Shown piece by piece: positions 44,771 to 55,923 of a stretch of 64,000 nucleotides of DNA. Numbering within the stretch: the stretch's first letter is position 1; each line of letters opens with the position of its first letter. The DNA is from Pardosa pseudoannulata (taxonomy: Eukaryota > Arthropoda > Arachnida > Araneae > Lycosidae): contig CM063500.1 of assembly GCA_032207245.1 (NCBI GenBank), forward strand, positions 39,165,740-39,229,739. The letters run 5' to 3'. Made by a program: the position numbers and the translations under genes. A model generated the notes under the pieces. The model saw nothing but the letters and a program-made list of their open reading frames with translations, had not been told where the DNA came from and ran no database searches.

Positions 44771-45539
44771 TAAAACAAATATACAAAATCATCCAAAATA
44801 ATTTGTGTGGTTTAGCTTAAAGAAAAAATTAAGAATGTGAATTGCACACAAAATCCCAACTGGGAATTGATGATCAAGAGAAATTTATCTATATATCTAT
44901 ATAGCTATAAGTCCCATCTTAAGATAAAAATTTGTAATTTAAGTATATTTCAATGTATTTTAGTGAAAATATTACTTTGAACACAAATCAACTTCTAAGG
45001 CTTCAAAGCATGCATATCCACAATAGAATATTAATATTTTAACAGGTGAGATAGTTTTTCAATATAAGATGCATCAATGAAATATTATTAAAAAATAATA
45101 AAACTATGTTTATGCTCTATTACCAATAAACTTACAAACAATATAACATGTTATCATCTTTATACATATCTCATTTTCTAAGAATTTAAGAACACACAAT
45201 TAATTAAAATTGTGTTTAACTGATAAAATAAAAATCATATACTTGACCAAAGAATTAATCAGCTAAAGACATTACACAGACTGCAGTTTAAGGAAGCTGG
45301 CAAGAAAACATAAGCAAGCCTTATTTATATATAATGATTTCAACAAACTAACGTCAGTTCCTTGTATGAAATCGAAATTTTACAATTCTTAACATGAAAC
45401 TCATATCATTAACACTTAATTTATAGTGAAATATTTTAAGACACCATGAAAAGTTTTGGTATATCCTTTTATTTTAAATTTTAAAAACCTATTGAAGTGT
45501 TATTCTGTTATTATATATTCAATTTGTTATACTATGATC
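44771..45539. other. AT-rich intergenic DNA
   Basis: Nothing recognisable apart from AT-rich low-complexity sequence. Confidence 0.5.
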
Positions 45540-46291
45540 AGGGTATCTGCCAAAATAAAATTTTTCAAATCCATGACTTTTCATGACTTTCCCTGATTTA
45601 GCAGATCATTTTCTATGACTTTAAAAAGCTTTCGTTAAAGTATATATGAATAAAACTTCTGATGTACATACAAATAAAATATATGCTTTTAGAGAAATTA
45701 CAGGAGTTTTATCAGAAAAAAACTATAAACTTACTTTATAAGTGTTAATAAACTCACATACATAAAAATAAATTGTTGTATCTACATACCTAAGTTTAAT
45801 CATATAGCAATTTTTCAATCAAAATGTTTCAATTTGAATTTAGGGTTTTGTATTATCAAGGTGACCATGAATAATAGACAAATATAACCCTATAACATTT
45901 ATATACAATATCCCTAGAGATAAACTTATATTTTGTGCAAAAATCTTAACTAATTTTTATTAAAAAATAATTATTATATTAATAAAATTTTAATCTACAA
46001 TTTAAGAAAAAACCAGAATAATATACATTTATTTACCCACCCATTAAGCTTTCTTGCTTTGAGTTTCCTTGGTGAACAAATTTTACTTGGCAATATGTTC
46101 AATAGGATAATACATAAAAACCAAACTCAGTAACTTCAGCTGAATGACTAGTAAAAATAGAATTAAACAATTCAATGCATTTTTTTTTAATTGGTAGTTT
46201 AGCGGATCCATGACTTTTACTCATTTAACTTGAAAAATCAAGACTTTCCATGACAAAATTAATCCAGGGTTTTCCAGGTGCGCGGAAACAA
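45540..46291. mobile_element. probable non-autonomous hAT-like element
   Basis: It starts CAGGGTATCTGCC and carries, near both ends, sequences with TCCATGACTTT motifs (45571-45610, and inverted or direct around 46208-46255), then AATCCAGGGTTTTCCAGGTG CGCGG. Flanks ACTATGAT and TGTATGAT agree at 6 of 8 positions. Boundaries are uncertain. Confidence 0.4.
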
Positions 46292-46374
46292 TGTATGATG
46301 TGCAACAACAAGAAATACTAATTATTCCATACTAGAAAACATTCTTTATAGAATGTTAAAAGATTTAAAGTTAA

Positions 46375-46377
<3 letters not shown>

Positions 46378-46426
<49 letters not shown>
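46378..46426. repeat. (TA)n microsatellite
   Basis: An uninterrupted alternating TA run of about 48 bp about 0.6 kb downstream of the cullin stop codon. 46427-46994 is AT-rich and could be the cullin 3' untranslated region; AATAAA-type signals occur on the minus strand near 46470 and a 12-T run (poly(A) on the minus strand) at 46941-46952. Confidence 0.9.
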
Positions 46427-46431
<5 letters not shown>

Positions 46432-46994
46432 TTAACACAATAGAACAAACAAATAATAAAAACTATATTTTTATTGATTCTTTTGAATGTTTTGTCAGTT
46501 ACAAGCCTGTACAATGCAGTGATTTCTTGATCCAAGAATATTCATCACCAAAGCAAAATTGATTTTATACACAAACTTTACATGTCCTGTTTTTTCTGTT
46601 TAACAAACTTAAATAACAACATATAATATCTAAAACATTACTCAGATGTACCAATATTCACAATTCTGACAATATTTCACATTATCAGGGCATATATCTT
46701 CTCTCATTTGATACTTCAAATATAGAAATTTTACTTAATTTTGAATATACCCATGAACCAACACACGCACACACATATTACATAATAAATGATGAAATGA
46801 ATGGTACTATGAGTACTGTACATTACTTATAACAAAAAAATTCCATGACCACAATACAAAAAGGAATAGTCTTTCTGGTGAGCAACAGTATACTGATAAA
46901 ATGCTTTTGAAAATAATAAAAACTAAATACACAATATACATTTTTTTTTTTTACACATTGTGTAAATGTATCTTAAATACAAATACTTATAACT

Positions 46995-49214
46995 TTATGT
47001 TATGTAACTATATGAATCTTTTTCAACCCTTTTCAGATATTCTTTTTCGATTAGTACATCAATACATCTTTTAATAACTGGGATTTTAGGCTTAAATCTT
47101 GGGGACAGTTGGTCTAATACTTCAGAGAGTAACACATGATGTTTAACTATTTTCCTAGTCTTAGCAATTCGTACAATAGTAGCTTGAATTAATAACTTTC
47201 TATCTTCCTCTACATGTCTGTACACAGTATCTTGCTCTGATTTAGTTTCAGATTTTATTGGAACATTGATATTTATTTTCAGTTTTTTATTTCGATATCC
47301 TAAACAAAGTGACACTGTAGATGATGGGCTTAAAGCTGTTTCGTCTTGTAGCTTTAGCAACTTTAATTTTCCAAGAGCTTGTAAAACTTGCTGAAGAATA
47401 TCAGATCTAATACCTGTGCTTTCTTCTAATTGTGAAACGGTAAATGTGTCACCAGTATTAAATTGTAAAAGAACAGCAAGTTGAAATGTTGATGTCTGAA
47501 AAGTGTAGGGTTTATCAAAACATTTGGACACCAATTCACCTCTAGACATTCCATGCAACCATGACAATTTTCTTCCATTAAAATGATTGCAGTAAAATAT
47601 AGTAAAAAGCTGAACACTTTGTTCCAACTCTTGGGGAAGATTAAATGTAAGTGTCTGATGAAAAGGCCAGGATGAAGAACTAATCACACAGATGCTGAAG
47701 TCAACATCAAGTTGTTGAGATGTTTCATGAAATTTATTATTAAGATCTCTACTAACACAGACATCTTGGAACATTCTCTGAAGCCTTGAAGTGTATTCAA
47801 AACCACATGCCTCCCGTAGCTTAGAAATCATAATAGTTTCAGCATCATCATTACCAGAAGTATTCATTTGCTGTACCAGTCTTTTAGCTAGCATTTTACT
47901 GTAAAAGCTTTGAAATATATCTTTTTCTTCAATGTACTTGAATATAATCATTGCTTGATTTAAATTATCAACAATTTCCATTTCTTCAGCATCACTTGGT
48001 TTCTTTTTTAACAGCAAATCACAATACTTTGCTAACAATTCAGCTGATTTACTTGAAGAACCACTACTTTCTGTAACAGCATTTTTATTTATGAACTTTT
48101 TACAAGCTTTGTCTAAAGCAGTAGAAAATCCAGCCTCAGTTTCAAATGCTGCAATAACAATAGCATTATACCTTTGATGGACATCTAAAATTGCATTTAC
48201 ATATGCCCGTGGATCAACACTATCAGCCTCATTATATTTTTCAACTGCTGTTAAACCTTGTTGACAAACATAATCTTCAAACTGAATCTTTAACTGATCT
48301 AAACCATTTGGGACGCGAGAAAGTAATTGAAACATACGCTTCAAATCATCCATTTTATTATAAGTTAATAAATTTTTGAATTCAGAGTGGAAAGTTTCAA
48401 TATATTTTTCTATTACAACTTTTTCCAGTATACTCACCAAAGTCTCAAGAGTTGACTCATGTAGATACAACTGGGCTCTTTTTTGCTCTTCAAGAAACCA
48501 GTTTTCAATTTTTTTCATAAATTCTGACACTGGATTTTTACGAATAATGGAAGCACTTTCAGTAGAATAAAATACATCAGTATCTGCCAAGAATTCATTT
48601 TCAAATGCATCTTGATATAAGGATAGATTTGAGGGACTTGCATATGGATCATTACAGTTGATCCCCATCTCAATATAAGAGTTTAAAGCTGTGCTTATCA
48701 GTCGAGTGTTGACAGTTTCCCCATTTCTTTCTTTTTCAATAAGTTTAAGAACTGCTGCTGACATCCTACGTTTCAAAGGCTCCAGAAGAAAATCTCGCCA
48801 ACATACAAGAGCCAAATGGTAAACTTCTAATATGTCGACACGACCTTTTTCACGTTCTCTACGTACCCAATGTCGATTCAAGTAAGCGCAAACACCACCT
48901 AAAACTTTACTTGAAAAACGATAATCGAGCCACTGTTTCATATAACATTGCAAAAGTGGTTCGTTTATCAAGTCTTCATACGTTTTGAGAAAATCTTCAA
49001 GATAACTTTGGAAAAAATTCATCAGTTTTTCGTACAATAGATTACTGTTAGAAGGTGAACCTCCAGTACTAGCAGTAGTACAAAAGTCGTACACAAGAGT
49101 ATACAAGCGCAAATATTCAGGTTTCGATATATCATTACAATAAATTTGTTCTATACCTGATTTCAGATCAATCCACATCTCATCTTTATTGAGTTCATTC
49201 CTAGAATAAGGCAT
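46995..49214 (-). CDS. Cul1: cullin-1-like SCF ubiquitin ligase scaffold, intronless
   Basis: A single uninterrupted 739-codon frame. Cullin-1 scaffolds SKP1/F-box substrate receptors at its N terminus and the RBX1 RING protein at its C terminus. Visible family blocks: YRFSSKVLGGVCAYLNRHWV (about 100-120), LKLIEKERNGETVNTRLIS (about 155), ALDKACKKFINKNAVTES (about 375-395), FYSKMLAKRLV (about 440), ACGFEYTSRLQRMFQDV (about 470-487) and the winged-helix end IPVIKRCIDVLIEKEYLKRV. The NEDD8 acceptor lies in IVRIAKTRK, the lysine at about position 685. The C terminus DSYSYIT corresponds to the family's DTYSYLA. The length is slightly below vertebrate CUL1 (776), mainly from a shorter N-terminal loop. 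Most animal CUL1 genes have many introns, so this is either a retrogene or an intron-poor paralogue; no clear target duplication or adjoining poly(A) settles it. The frame is intact, implying selection. ATG at 49214 is the first in-frame Met. Confidence 0.95.
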   Translation of the reverse strand: MPYSRNELNKDEMWIDLKSGIEQIYCNDISKPEYLRLYTLVYDFCTTASTGGSPSNSNLLYEKLMNFFQSYLEDFLKTYEDLINEPLLQCYMKQWLDYRFSSKVLGGVCAYLNRHWVRREREKGRVDILEVYHLALVCWRDFLLEPLKRRMSAAVLKLIEKERNGETVNTRLISTALNSYIEMGINCNDPYASPSNLSLYQDAFENEFLADTDVFYSTESASIIRKNPVSEFMKKIENWFLEEQKRAQLYLHESTLETLVSILEKVVIEKYIETFHSEFKNLLTYNKMDDLKRMFQLLSRVPNGLDQLKIQFEDYVCQQGLTAVEKYNEADSVDPRAYVNAILDVHQRYNAIVIAAFETEAGFSTALDKACKKFINKNAVTESSGSSSKSAELLAKYCDLLLKKKPSDAEEMEIVDNLNQAMIIFKYIEEKDIFQSFYSKMLAKRLVQQMNTSGNDDAETIMISKLREACGFEYTSRLQRMFQDVCVSRDLNNKFHETSQQLDVDFSICVISSSSWPFHQTLTFNLPQELEQSVQLFTIFYCNHFNGRKLSWLHGMSRGELVSKCFDKPYTFQTSTFQLAVLLQFNTGDTFTVSQLEESTGIRSDILQQVLQALGKLKLLKLQDETALSPSSTVSLCLGYRNKKLKININVPIKSETKSEQDTVYRHVEEDRKLLIQATIVRIAKTRKIVKHHVLLSEVLDQLSPRFKPKIPVIKRCIDVLIEKEYLKRVEKDSYSYIT

Positions 49215-49897
49215 TTTGACGTTTTGTGTTACGCTTTCACTTATGCACAGATTAAACGGGTCAATGAGCTATTTAATAGAAATGCATTGATAACAATACT
49301 ACATACATTCATACCTATACATTAACTTTCATAGATTGATTGCTTGATTTTTTAATATTATGATAATGTTGAATAATAACGAATATAAAGGAATTAGATT
49401 TAATAGTTTACGTTCATGATCAGTAAAATAAGAACCTCGAGAAGAGGAGAGGAGTACTGTTGTTTTGTGCTACACACTGCTTAGGAAACAAAACAGCTGT
49501 TCTAATTCGCAAAACCAGTAAAATATAAGTAAACACTTCGAAATATGATGAAAACGGTAAAGTCGCAAAGGTATTTTAAGTATGAAATAATTTTTTACTT
49601 ATTATTTTCAATTAATTTTTCAAAGGAAGAATGAAAAAAAAGATGCCTTTATGGTTTAACGATGGACTCTTGAGGTTATTCAGTTTCATTTTATCATCAC
49701 TAATCGTTATATCGCAGATCTACGATACAGTGATGAGGCAGAATGAATGTTTCTAGTCATTTTATTCTTTCTAATTTCGATATAGAATCGATTTTCACAA
49801 TAAGTTTATTGTTTGTCTGTGTTTATTGTTTTGATGTGATGGGAAGTTCATAATTTGTGTTTGTGTCTAAAGAGTTTTTAACTAAAAGAAAGTTACC
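49215..49897. promoter_or_regulatory. shared intergenic region, probable bidirectional promoter
   Basis: These 683 bp separate the start codons of the cullin (leftward) and BRD8 (rightward). I see no TATA box at either side and no transposon ends. A divergent TATA-less promoter is the simplest inference. Confidence 0.5.
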
Positions 49898-49970
49898 ATG
49901 GCGTCTTTTGCAGATAATACTTTAGGGAAAAATATTTACTTTACAAGACTAGAATTGGATGACGAAGAAA
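49898..49970 (+). CDS. BRD8: BRD8 homologue, coding exon 1
   Basis: ATG lies in a strong context (TTACCATGG). The exon encodes MASFADNTLGKNIYFTRLEL then DDEE and ends after the first base of a codon, directly before GTACGT. Joining to exon 2 at 55036 restores the codon (A|GT, Ser) and the frame. The N-terminal stretch itself is not conserved with vertebrate BRD8, whose first residues are also variable. The start is the first ATG in frame and fits the leader length. The gene continues beyond the right edge of the window; the bromodomain is not included. Confidence 0.8.
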
Positions 49971-50981
49971 GTACGTATATATGTTTGTCTACTTAGAAGA
50001 TTTTCAAATTAAAATTATTGAGTCTATTGTGTGTTCATTAATTCCATCAATAATATTTTAGTTTTTATTGTATGAATTTCAATTATTCAAAGAATAATTT
50101 TTCTGTTTGAATTAAAAATATTTTCATTATTCATTTGGGACAGTAACTGAATGAAATTTAACCATTTGTTTGTTGACTTCCGTTCTAGAAACATATACTC
50201 AGCTAACTCAAAATTTTAATCTTTACTTTATATATCTAAAAGTAGTATCATTGGACAGAAGTGCAAAGCTCCTATCAATTTATTACTGCGTACCAAGGCA
50301 ACTATTTGGCTATTCTAGTCACAAAAACAAACATTCACTGCAAAAGAAATATTTCTACTAAAATTTTTAATATTCTTTTTGGTTAAAGTCTAGCGGACTT
50401 TGGTATTGCAGTTAGTGCTTTCAAGAAGAGTGTGCTGTAATTTTATAAACAGGAAGGATTAGCCATTTTGGTAAAATTTACTTAAGATTTGGTAGTGGTA
50501 AAATAAAAATAAAACGTTGCTTTTCATGATAGGTTTAGAGTTTTTAGTTGCAATGATATCATTCGTTAAAGAAATGGATGTCATTTAGAATTCACAAAAG
50601 AGTTTTCCAATCATTTGGTAAACAAATCCACTTGATGTAATTGATGATTTCTGATTAGGTTAAATTTATTCAAAATTTCAGGGACTTTTTATTCGTCTAG
50701 GCTTTATAGTAAAGTCTGAATTCTATATGTATATTCTTGAATACAAGCAAGTCATCTTGGGCTTTCTTATATTCAAAGTAGGCATTTTATCTGAGTTTCT
50801 GTAGTTAATTTATCATTTTTACTGGTGTTATTTCTCAACAGCTAAGGATAAAATACTCAAAGTATGCCCCACTGTGCTATTTATTCTCTTGCAAATCAAA
50901 GGAAATGCTTTAGTTTCCCTAGTCATTTGTTTTTTATTATACCAATATCATTTCAGTACAGACACATGAAGCCTGTTCGAT

Positions 50982-51662
50982 ACTTACGTATTAACGCAAC
51001 CAGGCCAAAATTCGTATAAATCGCCAAATTTGGCAACCCTACTTACGGCAACTCTACGTGTTATACGAGGTTTTTCCTAAAGAAATTATTTTGCTTACTG
51101 GTTAGATTGAATGCCGTGAAATATTTTAACTATGGATATTTGGGATCTGCCTGCGAGTGAAAAAGATGCTGTTGAATTGTTACAGGGATATGGAATTATA
51201 CCATGAACGTACTTGTAAAAATTCTCATAAAATAAAACTGTATTTTGGAAAGCAAATCTTCTGGAAATGTAATGTCGAAGAGTGCAATCAACACATGGGT
51301 GTGAGAACTGGAAATTGGTTTGAAGGTAGCCAAATTTCATTTGTGACAGCGTTGCGCTTCATTTATTGTTGGTGTAATTCTTTATCAAATTTATCTTGCC
51401 AAGCTCAAGCTGTTAATGGCGAAGACGGTTTTCAATCAGTGCTAAAAGCAATAGCCAAAAGATTTCTGCCGAAAAAATAATTCTGCAACTTATTCAAATT
51501 CGAAACCGGAAGGGTTTAATTGCTATTTTTTATTTTAAAACAAAATAATATAAAAAACTATTAAAAATTATCTGTAAGTAATAAATGTACATTTTCTTTC
51601 TATTCATACTTTCTTACTCAAATTTACAAATCGCGCCAACCTGGTTACCATAATACATAAGT
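50982..51662 (+). mobile_element. Merlin-like DNA transposon relic
   Basis: Imperfect inverted ends: ACTTACGTATTAACGCAACC at the left against ACTTATGTATTATGGTAACC read from the right, both followed by AGG. The 0.68-kb unit encloses the N-terminal part of a Merlin/IS1016-type transposase. No convincing target duplication was found. Confidence 0.6.
51132..51480 (+). pseudogene. Merlin/ISXO2-type transposase, N-terminal part, frameshifted
   Basis: The ATG at 51132 opens MDIWDLPASEKDAVELLQGY GIIP, then a stop; shifting frame by one base continues ERTCKNSHKIKLYFGKQIFW KC. The zinc-ribbon-like cysteines (C-x2-H... WKCNVEEC) and then HMGVRTGNWFEGSQISFVTA LRFIYCW match the conserved start of the ISXO2-like (IS1016/Merlin) transposase. 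The frame ends at 51480, before the catalytic DDE core, so the copy is internally deleted as well as frameshifted. Confidence 0.7.
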
Positions 51663-52713
51663 TTGGACAGATGAGCAGTGCCTGCAGCACAGCTTTTTTT
51701 AATAACTTGATGGCATACATACAAAATTTCATGTTTATATAGCTACCAGGGCAGCATCATATTATAATGGTGTTAAATTTAATTAATTTATTGGAAGAAT
51801 TAATAGGACTAAGAATTTCTAGTATAGTTTCTCATTGCTTCCACCTATATTACCTGTATCAAAGTTCTGTTTATGTGTGCCTGTAAAGTAACCACGTAAA
51901 GAAATTTTATTGGGTAGAAATAACCCGTTTACATGAGCAGTGATTTCACCCTTCTTTTTTGCTGGGATTGTCGTGAGAACCACATGATTATTTGGAAGTG
52001 CAATCCAAATTCATACAAAGTATGACATCTACATTTCTTTGAACTATTTTTAATGAATCACAGGAAAAATTTATCAATGTATGATGAAAATTACGCAGAT
52101 ATTAGTCATTCAGACATTAGAAATATTCACTAGAAATTCCATCAAAATGTTTATTTGCTATGCAATGTTATGTATTGCAAAAAATTTTGCACTATAAAAT
52201 ATATCTTTTTTTTTATTAGTGTTAAAATTCTAAATTGTAATTGTGTTTTTATTTTATGGTTAAATTATTCATTAATATTGGAATTAAGCATGTTTAGTAA
52301 TTTTTTTAAAGCTAAATCTGTAGTATTAAGAGAAAATTATATAAAATGTGCAATAAAAATTTAGCTTTTATTTAGTTTTTTTCCATCTAAATTTTTTTTA
52401 TTTATTTATTTTACTTTGCAAACACCTTACATTGCTTGTTTGAGAATGTGAACAAAAATATGAATATAGCTTGGATGAAATTGTTTTAAATACTAGGAAT
52501 GATTAAAGGGGAATAGTACATTTCAAGCTGTAAAATTATTCATATTATAACCTATCTTTTTAATATTTTGAATTTATGTTATTTGGAATACATGTCCCCC
52601 CTCCTCCAACACAAAACAAAATCAAATCGGAGTTTATTATTTACTACCTAAAACATCATATACTTTTATATATTTGTTTTATTATTTAATGGATAATAAT
52701 TTAATGATTTCAA

Positions 52714-52883
52714 GCCAAATGATGAGGGTATTATCTTCAGTACTGGAGTTTATGGGTTCAAATCCCACTGTGATAGGGATGTTTGTAGCCGTACAGAATC
52801 AGCTTTAAGCAGTAGGTCCCAGTCTCATTAGCCCTCGTGTTGCAAAACAGTAGACCGTAGCCCTCCAAACTAAACTGAACTTC
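52714..52883 (+). repeat. tRNA-derived SINE, family A (in BRD8 intron 1)
   Basis: A plus-strand copy with B box GGTTCAAATCC and complete body; the head is diverged. AATGATTTCAA (52703-52713) and AATAATTTCAA (52884-52894) form a target duplication with one mismatch. Confidence 0.85.
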
Positions 52884-53118
52884 AATAATTTCAAAGTAAA
52901 TTTCAAGAAACTTGATCATGATTTACGTTTTCTTTCTTTTTCTTTTTTTTCATACAATGAACCTCTGATAACATATGTAACAAACATTTTAATACACAAA
53001 ATTATAATCTAAACTAGAACACTTATTAATTTTAAACATATGTTAACAGTCACTTTTTATATGCTATGGTATAACTGTATTGAATAACTGCTAAATGCTT
53101 TTCCTTATATCAATAATA

Positions 53119-53850
53119 CAGTAGAACCTTGGTATAACGACCCCCTGTGGGACCAACATCATATGGTCGTTGTAACGAATTGAAAAAATAATAATAAAAA
53201 ATTGAGCAAAGAAATGATGCAACAGTACATACCTAGAGAACACTTCTATTTATTTGTATTTCTATTACTGAATTTTTGAAAAAAAGTCTTTGATTGACGC
53301 CTGTTTCAAGTTCATTTGGGAATTTTTCATTATCACTGATTCCATATCCGTTAGATTTTGAAGGAAATCTTCAGAATTAAATTGTCCTTCAAAATATTGA
53401 TGCAAGGCATTGATTGCATTGAAGGCTTCTTTTTCATTCACTTTTTCAAAAGCTTGGACGATTTCTTCTCTTGTCGGAATCACAGATCATTCTTTATTTC
53501 CAGTAATACAGGCAATAAAATCGTCCTCATTCAAATTTTCTCCACATCACTGTAAAGTTTCATCAAAAGATAATTGAAGATTTAGTTCTCCCCTTTTCAT
53601 CATGCTCCCTCCCCTCCTTTAAGCAAACACAAAGAGAGGAGTATATGTTTCCTGAAGTTGCACCACAGTACAATAATTTTGAAATAGCCCAGTTGCTCAT
53701 GAGTTCTGTCGACTAAAATTGGCAGTCGTTCAAATGAAAAATAATACGCTTGGCGTCATTGTAATGATTCAAAATTAACATTATTTCTATGGTAGGAACT
53801 TTTTAAGATAGTCCTTGTAACGAAGAGGTCATTAAATAGAGGTTCAATTG
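53119..53850 (-). mobile_element. Tigger/pogo-like relic, TA-flanked
   Basis: CAGTAGAACCTTGGTATAAC at the left and, read from the right, CAATTGAACCTCTATTTAAT are imperfect inverted ends; TA lies outside both (53117-53118, 53851-53852). On the minus strand 53483-53265 encodes a 72-residue segment ending KQASIKDFFSKIQ, the typical C terminus of Tigger/jerky-family transposases (KQxxIxDFF). The catalytic part is deleted. Confidence 0.8.
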
Positions 53851-54164
53851 TATATGTAATTTGTGATAGATTGTGGCCCATGTTGCAATTGAAATTTGTA
53901 CAAATTCCATGCACACAGTAGCAGCAAAGTTAACCCTTTTAATTTAGTGCCACATACAACATACCCAAAGGATGTTGGGAAAGGAGAGTAAATCCTGTAA
54001 TTAACTGGGTAGAAGGGTGGGTTCTTTCTACACCTAAATTTTTTCACTTGCTAGGGATAGATCTAGAAAGGGGAGTATGATTCATGGATTTACCCTGCAT
54101 TTGCCTGCTTTTTAGCACATGTAAACAAAGTTAAAATAGTTGTTGTACAATCTGTATTGGTTAT

Positions 54165-54937
54165 ATGCTCAGCTCAGCGGTCCAGAAAAATCACACCATA
54201 TAAGCGAGATGACCATATATGCAGAACAATACAACCCTATTGTGCATATACCATGCCTTTTTAATCCATAACAGAAGAGCCTTATCCACATTCCTATAAG
54301 GTGACAAGCGCTGACGTTTTCTTTTTTGATCACCGATTTCAACGCTTGAGAACCAAAGTTTGGCAGCTAAAATGTTGTTTAATGTCGTCTGGGTAATCAA
54401 ATTTGCTTTGGCAAAAGTAACCTTTAAAAGATTAGATTAAAAAAAATTTTCAATCAATTCATTTTTGGCAACAAATGATAAATTATTTCTTTTCGAAGCC
54501 ATAATTAAAAAATGAACATTCTTATTCGTGACGTATGATCCAAATGCAACAAAATGTTCCATTGCTTGTTTCGTCTCAATTTCAACTGAAGCAGGGAGAC
54601 AACTTCAACCAATAAACAGACAGATATCCATCTTTTGTCAGGGGGCAAGAGAAATGAGAGAGGTAATGTCTACACAAACAAGAAGGAGGGAAAGGGAGGG
54701 AAATAAAGGCTTGAATTCAGGTCCTCTCTGATTTCGGACTGACTTCTTAAAAAAAACGAAAAGAAAAAAAAAACAGAAACTCGTTGAAAACATGAAACTA
54801 ACCATATGACAGGTAACAAAAAAAAAAAGAAAATGACGGTATAAGCGGTGCACTTTAACACATCTTTCCTATTAAGTTAGACGGGACTTTAGAAAACTGA
54901 CCATATAAGTAGGTGACCATATAGCTGGTTCTGACTG
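54165..54937 (-). mobile_element. second Tigger-like relic, N-terminal part
   Basis: On the minus strand ATG at 54502 opens MASKRNNLSFVAKNELIEN, the standard start of Tigger transposases (CENP-B-type N-terminal HTH). After a frameshift, ITQTTLNNILAAKLWFSS and then KRKRQRLSPYRNVDKALLLW IKKA give the second CENP-B-type DNA-binding helix. The catalytic domain is missing. Its 5' end is the inverted terminus ...GGTTCTGACTG at 54937, followed by TA. At the left end ACCATATAAG...GACCATATA repeats the right-end motif in direct, not inverted, orientation, so that border is unclear. Confidence 0.65.
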
Positions 54938-55035
54938 TATTATTATATTATGAAATTCAATTCTGCATATCTTAAATTTTATTTTTAATTTTTATTTTCA
55001 TTTGAATAGCTTACTTACTGATATGTTCTTTTTAG

Positions 55036-55117
55036 GTAATGAATTTAGTGATCGTTGGAATACTGGAGAATTGTTATGTTTGGCCTCTGCTGTACAGAGA
55101 AGTGGTGATAAAAATTG
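55036..55117 (+). CDS. BRD8: BRD8 homologue, coding exon 2 (SANT/Myb-like region)
   Basis: The exon encodes NEFSDRWNTGELLCLASAVQ then RSGDKNW; vertebrate BRD8 has EPWSIREKLCLASSVMRSGD QNW at the same place, so the homology is direct. It lies between AG at 55034-55035 and GTATGT at 55118 and ends after two bases of the Trp codon, completed by exon 3. This conserved N-terminal segment is SANT/Myb-like. BRD8 is a subunit of the NuA4/TIP60 histone acetyltransferase complex in the nucleus. Confidence 0.95.
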
Positions 55118-55923
55118 GTATGTGTTTTAATATTATCTTAGTATTTAATTTGGAATATTTATTGATAAATTTAATATTTTATATATTCATACCAGGGTTT
55201 AAAAAAATGCCTAATCGATCTTGGAAACTTTTTAATTTTGGTATCTATTTTTCATTGATTTCATAGATATGCAACTACAGGTATATTTCTTTCATGTTAC
55301 AATAAAAGTTTTTATATTTATTATATGAATTATAATTCATCAATATACATTCTTATTCTGAAAATTTTTTAAGTACATGTACCATATTTCTCTTCATGTA
55401 TAAACCAAAATTACTTTAGATTACATTTCTTAATTTTATGATAACAGAAATTTATTTTAAATGCTGTTGGTTTTATTACAAATAAATTGTTATATTTATA
55501 AAATTGGTTGTTTAAATTACTAGTTTGTTGCTTAACGAAAAATTTGGTGTTGGCAAAATTTTCACCTGTCTAAATAAATGTATGCCAACTTCAGATAGGG
55601 TTACCAGGATTGATACTATTGTTGGTGCTTGGTATTTTATTTTACAATGATTTAATTAAAAACATTTATTTCACTGTTAATGTTTCTGGGCATTTTTTTT
55701 TTTGTTCTTATGGCATTGATTACAGAAAGGAACATCACAGTTTTTCTTCTTTTATGTTGGTTTTTATGCCAGTTTTGGTTTAATATTTGAAGAAAATATA
55801 CATTCTTAGCTTATATACCAATCGGCTTATTTTCGGAATCATACACTATTTTATAGTATAAAAATTTTAATAAAAATCTTATAAATGTTGTTGAGGGGAA
55901 ACATCTTTTCTTATGTTAGCACT

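Larger units (their letters stand above)
49971..55035 (+). other. BRD8 intron 1 (5.1 kb)
   Basis: Donor GTACGT at 49971, acceptor TTTTTAG at 55029-55035. It contains a Merlin-like relic, a family A SINE and two Tigger-like relics (listed separately). 49971-50980 and 51663-52700 show nothing else recognisable. Confidence 0.8.

Noticed and set aside
46941..46952. 12-T run as the poly(A) tail of a cullin retrocopy
   Set aside because: No polyadenylation signal lies between it and the stop codon and no target duplication could be found, so retroposition stays unproven.
51095..51340. 81-codon minus-strand frame
   Set aside because: It is the antisense shadow of the Merlin-like transposase segment.
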